Shown: positions 52,457 to 64,000 of the stretch, in pieces | Numbering within the stretch: position 1 is the stretch's first letter | How the letters are laid out: every line of letters starts with the position of its first letter | Made by a program: the position numbers and the translations under genes | Origin: Perilla frutescens | Lineage: Eukaryota > Streptophyta > Magnoliopsida > Lamiales > Lamiaceae | Reading direction: 5' to 3' | Assembly (NCBI GenBank): GCA_026008535.1 | Contig: BRKX01000010.1 | Span: forward strand, 439,001 to 503,000 | DNA length: 64,000 bases | The notes under the pieces: generated by a model | The model's input: only the letters and a program-made list of their open reading frames with translations | What the model was told of the DNA's origin: nothing | Databases searched by the model: none

Positions 52457-53900
52457 CTCAAAAAATTGAGTTTTTCAAAAGTGGACGGATTAGGCATATA
52501 TGATCATATGGATTGATTCATAATGGACTCTAGTGTTCAAAAATGCTACACTCTATGAAAAACCCGACGTTCACCCCGATCCCTACATAAGAGGTGACGG
52601 TTTTGGAAATCAACTTGATAATCACCTAGAGGCTGACTCAAATAGGGTTTCTACCAGTTCGACTTTTGGTGGGGTAGATATTTGAGTTAGGAATCCAACG
52701 CAATAAGAATCACGGGTAAAGCTTACTTCTGGAGAGAGTTACAGCCGTTTTACTGACGGCTGCCAGAAAACGGGGCAAAATCTGGCCACCGGCCAAAGGG
52801 GTACCCCTTTGGGCAGGCTCAAAAAATTGAGTTTTTCAAAAGTGGACGGATTAGGCATATATGATCATATGGATTGATTCATAATGGACTCTAGTGTTCA
52901 AAAATGCTACACTCTATGAAACACCCGACGTTAACCCCGATCCCTACATAAGAGGTGACGGTTTTGGATATCAACTTGATAATCACCTAAAGGCTGACTA
53001 AAATAGGGTTTCTACCGGTTTGACTTTTGGTAGGGTAGATATTTGAGTTAGGAATCCAACGCAATAAGAATCACGGGTAAAGCTTACTTCTGGATAGAGT
53101 TATAGCCGTTTTACTGACGTCTGCCAGAAAACGGGGCAAAATCTGGCCACCGGCCAAAGGGGTACCCCTTTGGGCGGGCTCAAAAAATTGAGTTTTTCAA
53201 AAGTGGACGGATTAGGCATATATGATCATATGGATTGATTCATAATGGACTCTAGTGTTCAAAAATGCTACACTCAATGAAAAACCCGACGTTCACCCCG
53301 ATCCCTACATAAGAGGTGACGGTTTTGAAAATCAAATTGATAATCACCTAGAGGCTGACTCAAATAGGGTTTCTACCGGTTCGACTTTTGGTAGGGTAGA
53401 TATTGGAGTTAGGAATCCAACGCAACAAGAATCACGGGTAAAGCTTACTTCTGGAGAGAGTTATAGCCGTTTTACTAACGGCTGACAGAAAACTGGGCAA
53501 AATCTGGCCACCGGCCAAAGGGGTACCCCTTTGGGCGGGCTCAAAAAATTGAGTTTTTCAAAAGTGGACGGATTAGGCATATATGATCATATGGATTGAT
53601 TCATAATGGACTCTAGTGTTCAAAAATGCTACACTCTATGAAAAACCCGACGTTCACCCCGATCCCTACATAAGAGGTGACGGTTTTGGAAATCAACTTG
53701 ATAATCACCTAGAGGCTGACTCAAATAGGGTTTCTACCGGTTCAACTTTTGGTGGGGTAGATATTTGAGTTAGAAATCCAATGCAATAAGAATCACGAGT
53801 AAAGCTTACTTCTGGAGAGAGTTATAGCCGTTTTACTGACGGCTGCCAGAAAACGGGGCAAAATCTGGCCACCGGCCAAAGGGGTACCTCTTTGGGCGGG
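52096..53900 (+). repeat. g-w-v trimer cycle, 1,083-bp unit
   Basis: After the second abcd-v cassette the order is g 52096, w 52457, v 52818, g 53179, w 53540. The two g monomers share GATATTGGAG and ACTAACGG, offset 1,083 bp. The second g has GGCTGACAG instead of GGCTGCCAG. This shows that g, w and v form a small tandem cycle that can expand on its own. Monomer 52096 is also the last monomer of super-unit 2. Confidence 0.85.
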
Positions 53901-54114
53901 CTCAAAAAATTGAGTTTTTCAAAAGTGGACGGATTAGGCATATATGATCATATGGATTGATTCATAATGGACTCTAGTGTTCAAAAATGCTACACTCTAT
54001 GAAAAACCCGACGTTCACCCCGATCCCTACATAAGAGGTGACGGTTTTGGATATCAACTTGATAATCACCTAGAGGCTGACTAAAATAGGGTTTCTACCG
54101 GTTCGACTTTTGGT

Positions 54115-57100
54115 GGGGTAGATATTTGAGTTAGGAATCCAACGCAATAAGAATCACGGGTAAAGCTTACTTCTGGAGAGAGTTATAGCCGTTTTACTGA
54201 CGGCTGCCAGAAAACGGGGCAAAATCTGGCCACCGGCCAAAGGGGTACCTCTTTGGGCGGGCTCAAAAAATTGAGTTTTTCAAAAGTGGACGGATTAGGC
54301 ATATATGATCATATGGATTGATTCATAATGGACTCTAGTGTTCAAAAATGCTACACTCTATGAAAAACCCGACGTTCACCCCGATCCCTACATAAGAGGT
54401 GACGGTTTTGGATATCAACTTGATAATCACCTAGAGGCTGACTAAAATAGGGTTTCTACCGGTTCGACTTTTGGCAGGGTAGATATTTGAGTTAGGAATC
54501 CAACGCAACAAGAATCACGGGTAAACCTTACTTCTGGAGAGAGTTATATGCGTTTTACTGACGGCTGCCAGAAAATGGGGCAAAATCTGGCCACCGGCCA
54601 AAGGGGTACCCCTTTGGGCAGGCTCAAAAAATTGAGTTTTTCAAAAGTGGACGGATTAGGCATATATGATCATATGGATTGATTCATAATGGACTCTAGT
54701 GTTCAAAAATGCTACACTCTATGAAAAACCCGACGTTCACCCCGATCCCTACATAAGAGGTGACGGTTTTGGAAATCAACTTGATAATCACCTAGAGGCT
54801 GACTCAAATAGGGTTTCTACCGGTTCGACTTTTGGTGGGGTAGATATTTGAGTTAGGAATCCAACGCAATAAGAATCACGGGTAAAGCTTACTTCTGGAG
54901 AGAGTTATAGCCGTTTTACTGACGGCTGCCAGAAAACGGGGCAAAATCTGGCCACCGGCCAAAGGGGTACCTCTTTGGGCGGGCTCAAAAAATTGAGTTT
55001 TTCAAAAGTGGACGGATTAGGCATATATGATCATATGGATTGATTCATAATGGACTCTAGTGTTCAAAAATGCTACACTCTATGAAAAACCCGACGTTCA
55101 CCCCGATCCCTACATAAGAGGTGAAGGTTTTGGATATCAACTTGATAATCACCTAGAGGCTGACTAAAATAGGGTTTCCACCGGTTCGACTTTTGGCAGG
55201 GTAGATATTTGAGTTAGGAATCCAACGCAACAAGAATCACGGGTAAACCTTACTTCTGGAGAGAGTTATATGCGTTTTACTGACGGCTGCCAGAAAATGG
55301 GGCAAAATCTGGCCACCAGCCAAAGGGGTACCCCTTTGGGCGGGCTCAAAAATTTGATTTTTTCAAAAGTGGACGGATTAGGCATATATGATCATATGGA
55401 TTGATTCATAATGGACTCTAGTGTTCAAAAATGCTAGACTCAATGAAAAACCCGATGTTCATCCCGATCCCTACATAAGAGGTGACGGTTTTGGAAATCA
55501 ACTTGATAATCACCTAGAGGCTGACTCAAATAGGGTTTCTACCGGTTCGACTTTTGGTAGGGTAGATATTTGAGTTAGGAATCCAACGCAACAAGAATCA
55601 CGGGTAAAGCTTACTTCTGGAGAGAGTTATAGCCGTTTTACTGACGGCTGCTAGAAAACGGGGCCAAATCTTGCCACCGGCCAAAGGGGTACCCCTTTGG
55701 GCGGGCTCAAAAAATTGATTTTTTCAAAAGTGGACGGATTAGGCATATATGATCATATGGATTGATTCATAATGGACTCTAGTGTTCAAAAATGCTAGAC
55801 TCAATGAAAAACTCAACGTTCACACCGATCCCTACATAAGAGGTGACGGTTTTGGAAATCAAATTGATAATCACCTAGAGGCTGACTCAAATAGGGTTTC
55901 TACCGGTTCGACTTTCGGTAGGGTAGATATTTGAGTTAGGAATCCAACGCAATAAGAATCACGGGTAAAGCTTACTTCTGGAGAGAGTTATAGCCGTTTT
56001 ACTGACGGCTGCCAGAAAACGGGGCAATATCTGGCCACTGGCCAAAGGGGTACCCCTTTGGGCGGGCTCAAAAAATTGATTTTTTCAAAGGTGGACGGAT
56101 TAGGTATATATGATCATATGGATTGATTCATAATGGACTCTAGTGTTCAAAAATCCTAGACTCAATGAAAAACCCGACGTTCACCCCGATCCCTACATAA
56201 GAGGTGACTGTTTTGGAAATTAACTTGATAATCACCTAGAGGCTGAATCAAATAGGGTTTCTACCGGTTCGACTTTTGGTAGGGTAGATATTTGAGTTAG
56301 GAATCCAACGCAACAAGAATCACGGGTAAAGCTTACTTTTGGAGAGAGTTATAGCCGTTTTACTGACGGCTGCCAGAAAACGGGGCAAAATCTGGCCACC
56401 GGCCAAAGGGGTACCCCTTTGGGCGGGCTCAAAAATTTGATTTTTTCAAAAGTGGACGGATTAGGCATATATGATCATATGGATTGATTCATAATGGACT
56501 CTAGTGTTCAAAAATTCTAGACTCAATGAAAAACCCGACGTTTACCCCGATCCCTACATAAGAGGTGACGGTTTTGGAAATCAACTTGATAATCACCTAG
56601 AGGCTGAATCAAATAGGGTTTCTACCGGTTCGACTTTTGGTAGGGTAGATATTTGAGTTAGGAATCCAACGCAACAAGAATCACGGGTAAAGCTTACTTC
56701 TGGAGAGAGTTATAGCCGTTTTACTGACGGCTGCTAGAAAACGGGGCCAAATCTTTCCACCGGCCAAAGGGGTACCCCTTTGGGCGGGCTCAAAAAATTG
56801 ATTTTTTCAAAAGTGGACGGATTAGGCATATATGATCATATGGATTGATTCATAATGGACTCTAGTGTTCAAAAATGCTAGACTCACTGAAAAACTCAAC
56901 TTTAACACCGATCCCTACATAAGAGGTGACGGTTTTGGAAATCAAATTGATAATCACCTAGAGGCTGACTCAAATAGGGTTTCTACCGGTTCGACTTTCG
57001 GTAGGGTAGATATTTGAGTTAGGAATCCAACGCAATAAGAATCACGGGTAAAGCTTACTTCTGGAGAGAGTTATAGCCGTTTTACTGACGGCTGCCAAAA

Positions 57101-60100
57101 AACGGGGCAAAATCTGGCCACCGGCCAAAGGGGTACCCCTTTGGGCGGGCTCAAAAAATTGATTTTTTCAAAGGTGGACGGATTAGGCATATATGATCAT
57201 ATGGATTGATTCATAATGGACTCTAGTGTTCAAAAATCCTAGACTCAATGAAAAACCCGACGTTCACCCCGATCCCTACATAAGAGGTGACTGTTTTGGA
57301 AATTAACTTGATAATCACCTAGAGGCTGAATCAAATAGGGTTTCTACCGGTTCGACTTTTGGTAGGGTAGATATTTGAGTTAGGAATCCAACGCAACAAG
57401 AATCACGGGTAAAGCTTACTTTTGGAGAGAGTTATAGCCGTTTTACTGACGGCTGCCAGAAAACGGGGCAAAATCTGGCCACCGGCCAAAGGGTACCCCT
57501 TTGGGCGGGCTCAAAAATTTGATTTTTTCAAAAGTGGACGGATTAGGCATATATGATCATATGGATTGATTCATAATGGACTCTAGTGTTCAAAAATTCT
57601 AGACTCAATGAAAAACCCGACGTTCACCCCGATCCCTACATAAGAGGTGACGGTTTTGGAAATCAACTTGATAATCACCTAGAGGCTGACTCAAATAGGG
57701 TTTCTACCGGTTCAACTTTTGGTAGGGTAGATATTTGAGTTAGGAATCCAACGCAATAAGAATCACGGGTAAAGCTTACTTCTGGAGAGAGTTATAGCCG
57801 TTTTACTGACGGCTACCAGAAAACGGGGCAAAATCTGGCCACCGGCCAAAGGGGTACCCCTTTGGGCGGGCTCAAAAAATTGATTTTTTCAAAAGTGGAC
57901 GGATTAGGCATATATGATCATATGGATTGATTCATAATGGACTCTAGTGTTCAAAAATGCTAGACTCAATGAAAAACCTGACGTTCACCTCGATCCCTAC
58001 ATAAGAGGTGACGGTTTTGGAAATCAACTCGATAATCACCTAGAGGCTGACTCAAACAGGGTTTCTACCGGTTCGACTTTTGGTAGGGTAGATATTTGAG
58101 TTAGGAATCCAACGCAACAAGAATCACGGGTAAAGCTTACTTCTGGAGAGAGTTATAGCCGTTTTACTGACGGCTGCTAGAAAACGGGGCCAAATCTTGC
58201 CACCGGCCAAAGGGGTACCCCTTTGGGCGGGCTCAAAAATTTGATTTTTTCAAAAGTGGACGGATTAGGCATATATGATCATATGGATTGATTCATAATG
58301 GACTCTAGTGTTCAAAAATGCTAGACTCAATGAAAAACCTGACGTTCACCTCGATCCCTACATAAGAGGTGACGGTTTTGGAAATCAACTCGATAATCAC
58401 CTAGAGGCTGACTCAAACAGGGTTTCTACCGGTTCGACTTTTGGTAGGGTAGATATTTGAGTTAGGAATCCAACGCAACAAGAATCACGGGTAAAGCTTA
58501 CTTCTGGAGAGAGTTATAGCCGTTTTACTGACGGCTGCTAGAAAACGGGGCCAAATCTTGCCACCGGCCAAAGGGGTACCCCTTTGGGCGGGCTCAAAAA
58601 TTTGATTTTTTCAAAAGTGGACGGATTAGGCATATATGATCATATGGATTGATTCATAATGGACTCTAGTGTTCAAAAATGCTAGACTCAATGAAAAACT
58701 CAACGTTCACCCGATCCCTACATAAGAGGTGACGGTTTTGGAAATCAACTTGATAATCACCTAGAGGCTGACTCAAATAGGGTTTCTACCGGTTCGACTT
58801 TTGGTAGGGTAGATATTTGAGTTAGAAATCCAACGCAACAAGAATCACGGGTAAAGCTTACTTCTGGAGAGAGTTATAGCCATTTTACTGACGGCTGCTA
58901 GAAAACGGTGCCAAATCTTGCCACCGGCCAAAGGGGTATCCCTTTGGGCGGGCTCAAAAAATTGATTTTTTTAAAAGTGGACAGATTAGGCATATATGAT
59001 CATATGGATTGATTCATAATGGATTCTAGTGTTCAAAAATGCTAGACTCAATGAAAAACTCAACGTTCACCCCGATCCCTACATAAGAGGTGACGGTTTT
59101 GGAAATCAACTTGATAATCACCTAGAGGCTGACTCAAATAGGGTTTCTACCGGTTCGACTTTTGGTAGGGTAGATATTTGAGTTAGGAATCCAACGCAAT
59201 AAGAATCACGGGTAAAGCTTACTTCTGGAGAGAGTTATAGCCGTTTTACTGACGGCTGCCAGAAAACGGGGCAAAATCTGGCCACCGGCCAAAGGGGTAC
59301 CCCTTTGGGCGGGCTCAAAAAATTGATTTTTTCAAAAGTGGACGGATTAGGCATATATGATCATATGGATTGATTCATAATGGACTCTAGTGTTCAAAAA
59401 TGCTAGACTCAATGAAAAACCCGACGTTCATCCCGATCCCTATATAAGAGGTGACGGTTTTGGAAATCAACTCGATAATCACCTAGAGGCTGACTCAAAC
59501 AGGGTTTCTACCGGTTCGACTTTTTGTAGGGTAGATATTTGAGTTAGGAATCCAACGCAATAAGAATCACGGGTAAAGCTTACTTCTGGAGAGAGTTATA
59601 GCCGTTTTACTGACGGCTGCCAGAAAACGGGGCAAAATCTGGCCACCGGCCAAAGGGGTACCCCTTTGGGCGGGCTCAAAAAATTGATTTTTTCAAAAGT
59701 GGACGGATTAGGCATATATGATCATATGGATTGATTCATAATGGACTCTAGTGTTCAAAAATGCTAGACTCAATGAAAAACCTGACGTTCACCTCGATCC
59801 CTACATAAGAGGTGACGGTTTTGGAAATCAACTCGATAATCACCTAGAGGCTGACTCAAACAGGGTTTCTACCGGTTCGACTTTTGGTAGGGTAGATATT
59901 TGAGTTAGGAATCCAACGCAACAAGAATCACGGGTAAAGCTTACTTCTGGAGAGAGTTATAGCCGTTTTACTGACGGCTGCTAGAAAACGGGGCCAAATC
60001 TTGCCACCGGCCAAAGGGGTACCCCTTTGGGCGGGCTCAAAAATTTGATTTTTTCAAAAGTGGACGGATTAGGCATATATGATCATATGGATTGATTCAT

Positions 60101-60609
60101 AATGGACTCTAGTGTTCAAAAATGCTAGACTCAATGAAAAACTCAACGTTCACCCGATCCCTACATAAGAGGTGACGGTTTTGGAAATCAACTTGATAAT
60201 CACCTAGAGGCTGACTCAAATAGGGTTTCTACCGGTTCGACTTTTGGTAGGGTAGATATTTGAGTTAGAAATCCAACGCAACAAGAATCACGGGTAAAGC
60301 TTACTTCTGGAGAGAGTTATAGCCATTTTACTGACGGCTGCTAGAAAACGGTGCCAAATCTTGCCACCGGCCAAAGGGGTATCCCTTTGGGCGGGCTCAA
60401 AAAATTGATTTTTTTAAAAGTGGACAGATTAGGCATATATGATCATATGGATTGATTCATAATGGATTCTAGTGTTCAAAAATGCTAGACTCAATGAAAA
60501 ACTCAACGTTCACCCCGATCCCTACATAAGAGGTGACGGTTTTGGAAATCAACTTGATAATCACCTAGAGGCTGACTCAAATAGGGTTTCTACCGGTTCG
60601 ACTTTTGGT
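54115..60609 (+). repeat. Large duplication, 6,495-bp unit, copy 1 (18 monomers)
   Basis: From about 54,115, after the last mismatch (GGTGGGG versus GGTAGGG), the sequence recurs 6,495 bp later. Shared marks are GGGCAGGGTAGAT forms, TTATATGCGTTTTACTG, AAAATGGGGC, GGTGAAGGTTTTGG (55,121 and 61,616), CCCGATGTTCATCCC, GGCCAAATCTTGCC, AACTCAACGTTCACACC, AAATCCTAGACTC, and GGCCAAATCTTTCC. The unit is 18 monomers, three of them 1 bp short (57150, 58593, 60036). A trimer (55,706-57,600) and a tetramer (58,232-60,756) are nested inside. Confidence 0.92.
55706..57600 (+). repeat. Trimer nested in the 6,495-bp unit, 1,083-bp offset
   Basis: Monomers 55706 and 56789 share AAAACTCAAC, AACACCGATCC-type fronts and GACTTTCGG. 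Monomers 56067 and 57150 share AAAGGTGG, AAATCCTAG, GACTGTTTTGGAAATT and CTTACTTTTGGAG. Monomers 56428 and 57510 share AAAAATTCTAGACTC. The c-like monomers here resemble type c of the 41.9-52.5 kb repeat, linking the two zones. Confidence 0.82.
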
Positions 60610-60756
60610 AGGGTAGATATTTGAGTTAGGAATCCAACGCAATAAGAATCACGGGTAAAGCTTACTTCTGGAGAGAGTTATAGCCGTTTTACTGACGGCT
60701 GCCAGAAAACGGGGCAAAATCTGGCCACCGGCCAAAGGGGTACCTCTTTGGGCGGG
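57871..60756 (+). repeat. Tetramer nested in the 6,495-bp unit, 1,443-bp offset
   Basis: Monomers 58232, 58593 and 58953 recur as 59675, 60036 and 60396 (offset 1,443). Shared marks are AACCTGACGTTCACCTCG, AACTCGATAATC, CTCAAACAGGG, a 1-bp loss CACCCGATCC, GGGTATCCCTTTGG, and GGACAGATT with GGATTCTAGTG. Monomer 57871 is an extra neighbouring copy of 58232 with the same private alleles (offset 361). Confidence 0.88.
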
Positions 60757-63700
60757 CTCAAAAAATTGAGTTTTTCAAAAGTGGACGGATTAGGCATATA
60801 TGATCATATGGATTGATTCATAATGGACTCTAGTGTTCAAAAATGCTACACTCTATGAAAAACCCGACGTTCACCCCGATCCCTACATAAGAGGTGACGG
60901 TTTTGGATATCAACTTGATAATCACCTAGAGGCTGACTAAAATAGGGTTTCTACCGGTTCGACTTTTGGCAGGGTAGATATTTGAGTTAGGAATCCAACG
61001 CAACAAGAATCACGGGTAAACCTTACTTCTGGAGAGAGTTATATGCGTTTTACTGACGGCTGCCAGAAAATGGGGCAAAATCTGGCCACCGGCCAAAGGG
61101 GTACCCCTTTGGGCAGGCTCAAAAAATTGAGTTTTTCAAAAGTGGACGGATTAGGCATATATGATCATATGGATTGATTCATAATGGACTCTAGTGTTCA
61201 AAAATGCTACACTCTATGAAAAACCCGACGTTCACCCCGATCCCTACATAAGAGGTGACGGTTTTGGAAATCAACTTGATAATCACCTAGAGGCTGACTC
61301 AAATAGGGTTTCTACCGGTTCGACTTTTGGTGGGGTAGATATTTGAGTTAGGAATCCAACGCAATAAGAATCACGGGTAAAGCTTACTTCTGGAGAGAGT
61401 TATAGCCGTTTTACTGACGGCTGCCAGAAAACGGGGCAAAATCTGGCCACCGGCCAAAGGGGTACCTCTTTGGGCGGGCTCAAAAAATTGAGTTTTTCAA
61501 AAGTGGACGGATTAGGCATATATGATCATATGGATTGATTCATAATGGACTCTAGTGTTCAAAAATGCTACACTCTATGAAAAACCCGACGTTCACCCCG
61601 ATCCCTACATAAGAGGTGAAGGTTTTGGATATCAACTTGATAATCACCTAGAGGCTGACTAAAATAGGGTTTCCACCGGTTCGACTTTTGGCAGGGTAGA
61701 TATTTGAGTTAGGAATCCAACGCAACAAGAATCACGGGTAAACCTTACTTCTGGAGAGAGTTATATGCGTTTTACTGACGGCTGCCAGAAAATGGGGCAA
61801 AATCTGGCCACCAGCCAAAGGGGTACCCCTTTGGGCGGGCTCAAAAATTTGATTTTTTCAAAAGTGGACGGATTAGGCATATATGATCATATGGATTGAT
61901 TCATAATGGACTCTAGTGTTCAAAAATGCTAGACTCAATGAAAAACCCGATGTTCATCCCGATCCCTACATAAGAGGTGACGGTTTTGGAAATCAACTTG
62001 ATAATCACCTAGAGGCTGACTCAAATAGGGTTTCTACCGGTTCGACTTTTGGTAGGGTAGATATTTGAGTTAGGAATCCAACGCAACAAGAATCACGGGT
62101 AAAGCTTACTTCTGGAGAGAGTTATAGCCGTTTTACTGACGGCTGCTAGAAAACGGGGCCAAATCTTGCCACCGGCCAAAGGGGTACCCCTTTGGGCGGG
62201 CTCAAAAAATTGATTTTTTCAAAAGTGGACGGATTAGGCATATATGATCATATGGATTGATTCATAATGGACTCTAGTGTTCAAAAATGCTAGACTCAAT
62301 GAAAAACTCAACGTTCACACCGATCCCTACATAAGAGGTGACGGTTTTGGAAATCAAATTGATAATCACCTAGAGGCTGACTCAAATAGGGTTTCTACCG
62401 GTTCGACTTTCGGTAGGGTAGATATTTGAGTTAGGAATCCAACGCAATAAGAATCACGGGTAAAGCTTACTTCTGGAGAGAGTTATAGCCGTTTTACTGA
62501 CGGCTGCCAGAAAACGGGGCAATATCTGGCCACTGGCCAAAGGGGTACCCCTTTGGGCGGGCTCAAAAAATTGATTTTTTCAAAGGTGGACGGATTAGGT
62601 ATATATGATCATATGGATTGATTCATAATGGACTCTAGTGTTCAAAAATCCTAGACTCAATGAAAAACCCGACGTTCACCCCGATCCCTACATAAGAGGT
62701 GACTGTTTTGGAAATTAACTTGATAATCACCTAGAGGCTGAATCAAATAGGGTTTCTACCGGTTCGACTTTTGGTAGGGTAGATATTTGAGTTAGGAATC
62801 CAACGCAACAAGAATCACGGGTAAAGCTTACTTTTGGAGAGAGTTATAGCCGTTTTACTGACGGCTGCCAGAAAACGGGGCAAAATCTGGCCACCGGCCA
62901 AAGGGGTACCCCTTTGGGCGGGCTCAAAAATTTGATTTTTTCAAAAGTGGACGGATTAGGCATATATGATCATATGGATTGATTCATAATGGACTCTAGT
63001 GTTCAAAAATTCTAGACTCAATGAAAAACCCGACGTTTACCCCGATCCCTACATAAGAGGTGACGGTTTTGGAAATCAACTTGATAATCACCTAGAGGCT
63101 GAATCAAATAGGGTTTCTACCGGTTCGACTTTTGGTAGGGTAGATATTTGAGTTAGGAATCCAACGCAACAAGAATCACGGGTAAAGCTTACTTCTGGAG
63201 AGAGTTATAGCCGTTTTACTGACGGCTGCTAGAAAACGGGGCCAAATCTTTCCACCGGCCAAAGGGGTACCCCTTTGGGCGGGCTCAAAAAATTGATTTT
63301 TTCAAAAGTGGACGGATTAGGCATATATGATCATATGGATTGATTCATAATGGACTCTAGTGTTCAAAAATGCTAGACTCACTGAAAAACTCAACTTTAA
63401 CACCGATCCCTACATAAGAGGTGACGGTTTTGGAAATCAAATTGATAATCACCTAGAGGCTGACTCAAATAGGGTTTCTACCGGTTCGACTTTCGGTAGG
63501 GTAGATATTTGAGTTAGGAATCCAACGCAATAAGAATCACGGGTAAAGCTTACTTCTGGAGAGAGTTATAGCCGTTTTACTAACGGCTGCCAAAAAACGG
63601 GGCAAAATCTGGCCACCGGCCAAAGGGGTACCCCTTTGGGCGGGCTCAAAAAATTGATTTTTTCAAAGGTGGACGGATTAGGCATATATGATCATATGGA

Positions 63701-64000
63701 TTGATTCATAATGGACTCTAGTGTTCAAAAATCCTAGACTCAATGAAAAACCCGACGTTCACCCCGATCCCTACATAAGAGGTGACTGTTTTGGAAATTA
63801 ACTTGATAATCACCTAGAGGCTGAATCAAATAGGGTTTCTACCGGTTCGACTTTTGGTAGGGTAGATATTTGAGTTAGGAATCCAACGCAACAAGAATCA
63901 CGGGTAAAGCTTACTTTTGGAGAGAGTTATAGCCGTTTTACTGACGGCTGCCAGAAAACGGGGCAAAATCTGGCCACCGGCCAAAGGGTACCCCTTTGGG
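60610..64000 (+). repeat. Large duplication, copy 2, cut by window end
   Basis: It continues copy 1 at offset 6,495 up to the last base, including the 1-bp palindrome loss AAAGGGTACCCC at 57,488 and 63,983. The only difference I noticed is G at 57,087 against A at 63,582 (CTGACGG against CTAACGG). I did not align every base. The duplication is therefore very recent, or an assembly repeat. Confidence 0.9.
63645..64000 (+). repeat. Last monomer, incomplete at window end
   Basis: 356 bp of a monomer that carries CTTACTTTTGGAG and a 1-bp loss in the palindrome (AAAGGGTACCCC). The array evidently continues beyond the window. Confidence 0.9.

Larger units (their letters stand above)
1..64000 (+). 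repeat. Satellite DNA array, ~361-bp monomer, 179 copies
   Basis: The CTCAAAAA motif that I use as monomer start recurs every 361 bp (1, 362, 723, 1081, 1441, 1802 ... 63,284, 63,645). By tracking it through the window I count 179 monomers, all direct repeats. Off-length monomers are: 358 bp at 723, 2524, 4322 and 5763; 357 bp at 2882; 360 bp at 1081, 27177, 40906, 47404, 57150, 58593 and 60036; 362 bp at 32952, 33675 and 41988; 363 bp at 36925; 365 bp at 14424, 16594, 37649 and 38375; 157 bp at 24540, 25058 and 26298. No non-satellite sequence interrupts the array and neither array edge is in the window. The period is close to two nucleosome repeats, which is common in plant and animal satellites. 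The genomic location (centromere, pericentromere or subtelomere) is inference. I do not recognise the family. Confidence 0.98.

Noticed and set aside
1..64000. CRISPR array
   Set aside because: The repeats are contiguous 361-bp units with no short repeat/unique spacer alternation and no cas genes.
1..64000. Known satellite family or species assignment
   Set aside because: Length alone is shared by many satellites, for example the 359-bp fly and ~350-bp maize knob types, and I do not recognise the sequence. A database search of one monomer would decide it.
1..64000. tRNA, rRNA, telomere repeats, LTR or transposon ends
   Set aside because: None seen on either strand; every segment is satellite monomer.

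Overview
The whole 64 kb window is one uninterrupted satellite DNA array. I count 179 head-to-tail copies of a monomer of about 361 bp, all in the same orientation. 175 are full length (357-365 bp), three are truncated to 157 bp with the same internal deletion, and the last is cut by the window end. I see no real gene, no RNA gene, no transposon insertion, no inversion and no unique sequence. One monomer counted by hand is about 43% G+C. Long tandem arrays of a monomer near two nucleosome repeats, with higher-order repeats, point to nuclear heterochromatin of a eukaryote (centromeric, pericentromeric or subtelomeric). I do not recognise the satellite family and cannot name the species; a plant is plausible but not shown.

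Monomer coordinates used below start at the CTCAAAAA motif (window position 1 is monomer position 1). The main internal landmarks are a 12-bp dyad (42-53), a TGA triplet in the leftmost long open frame (227-229), a small hairpin (288-304), and a perfect 20-bp palindrome centred on GGTACC (337-356) beside another short inverted repeat.

Layout. 1-24,178 (67 monomers): an older-looking zone with the GGCCAAAT allele and several local higher-order repeats (HORs): a 1,441-bp tetramer (about 2,915-6,740), a 722-bp dimer (9,009-11,350), a 2,170-bp hexamer (13,871-18,244) and a 722-bp dimer (19,210-20,810). 24,179-28,258 (13 monomers): a transition zone holding the three truncated monomers. 28,259-41,265 (36 monomers): a different allele set (TTGAGTTTTT, CTACACTCTATG, GGATATC, CTAAAATAGG), arranged mainly as an S-T-T trimer. 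41,266-53,900: a nested HOR built from a tetramer cassette (abcd) and a trimer cycle (gwv), forming two tandem super-units of 15 and 14 monomers. 53,901-64,000: a recent 6,495-bp (18-monomer) duplication whose second copy runs off the window, with trimer and tetramer repeats nested inside.

The most interesting signals are structural. Most length changes among monomers fall in the 20-bp palindrome, including two apparently independent 4-bp GTAC duplications exactly at its dyad and the right breakpoint of the 204-bp deletion. The HORs show clear whole-monomer gain or loss. These suggest that the palindrome is a break-prone site and that the array evolves by unequal exchange at several nested scales.
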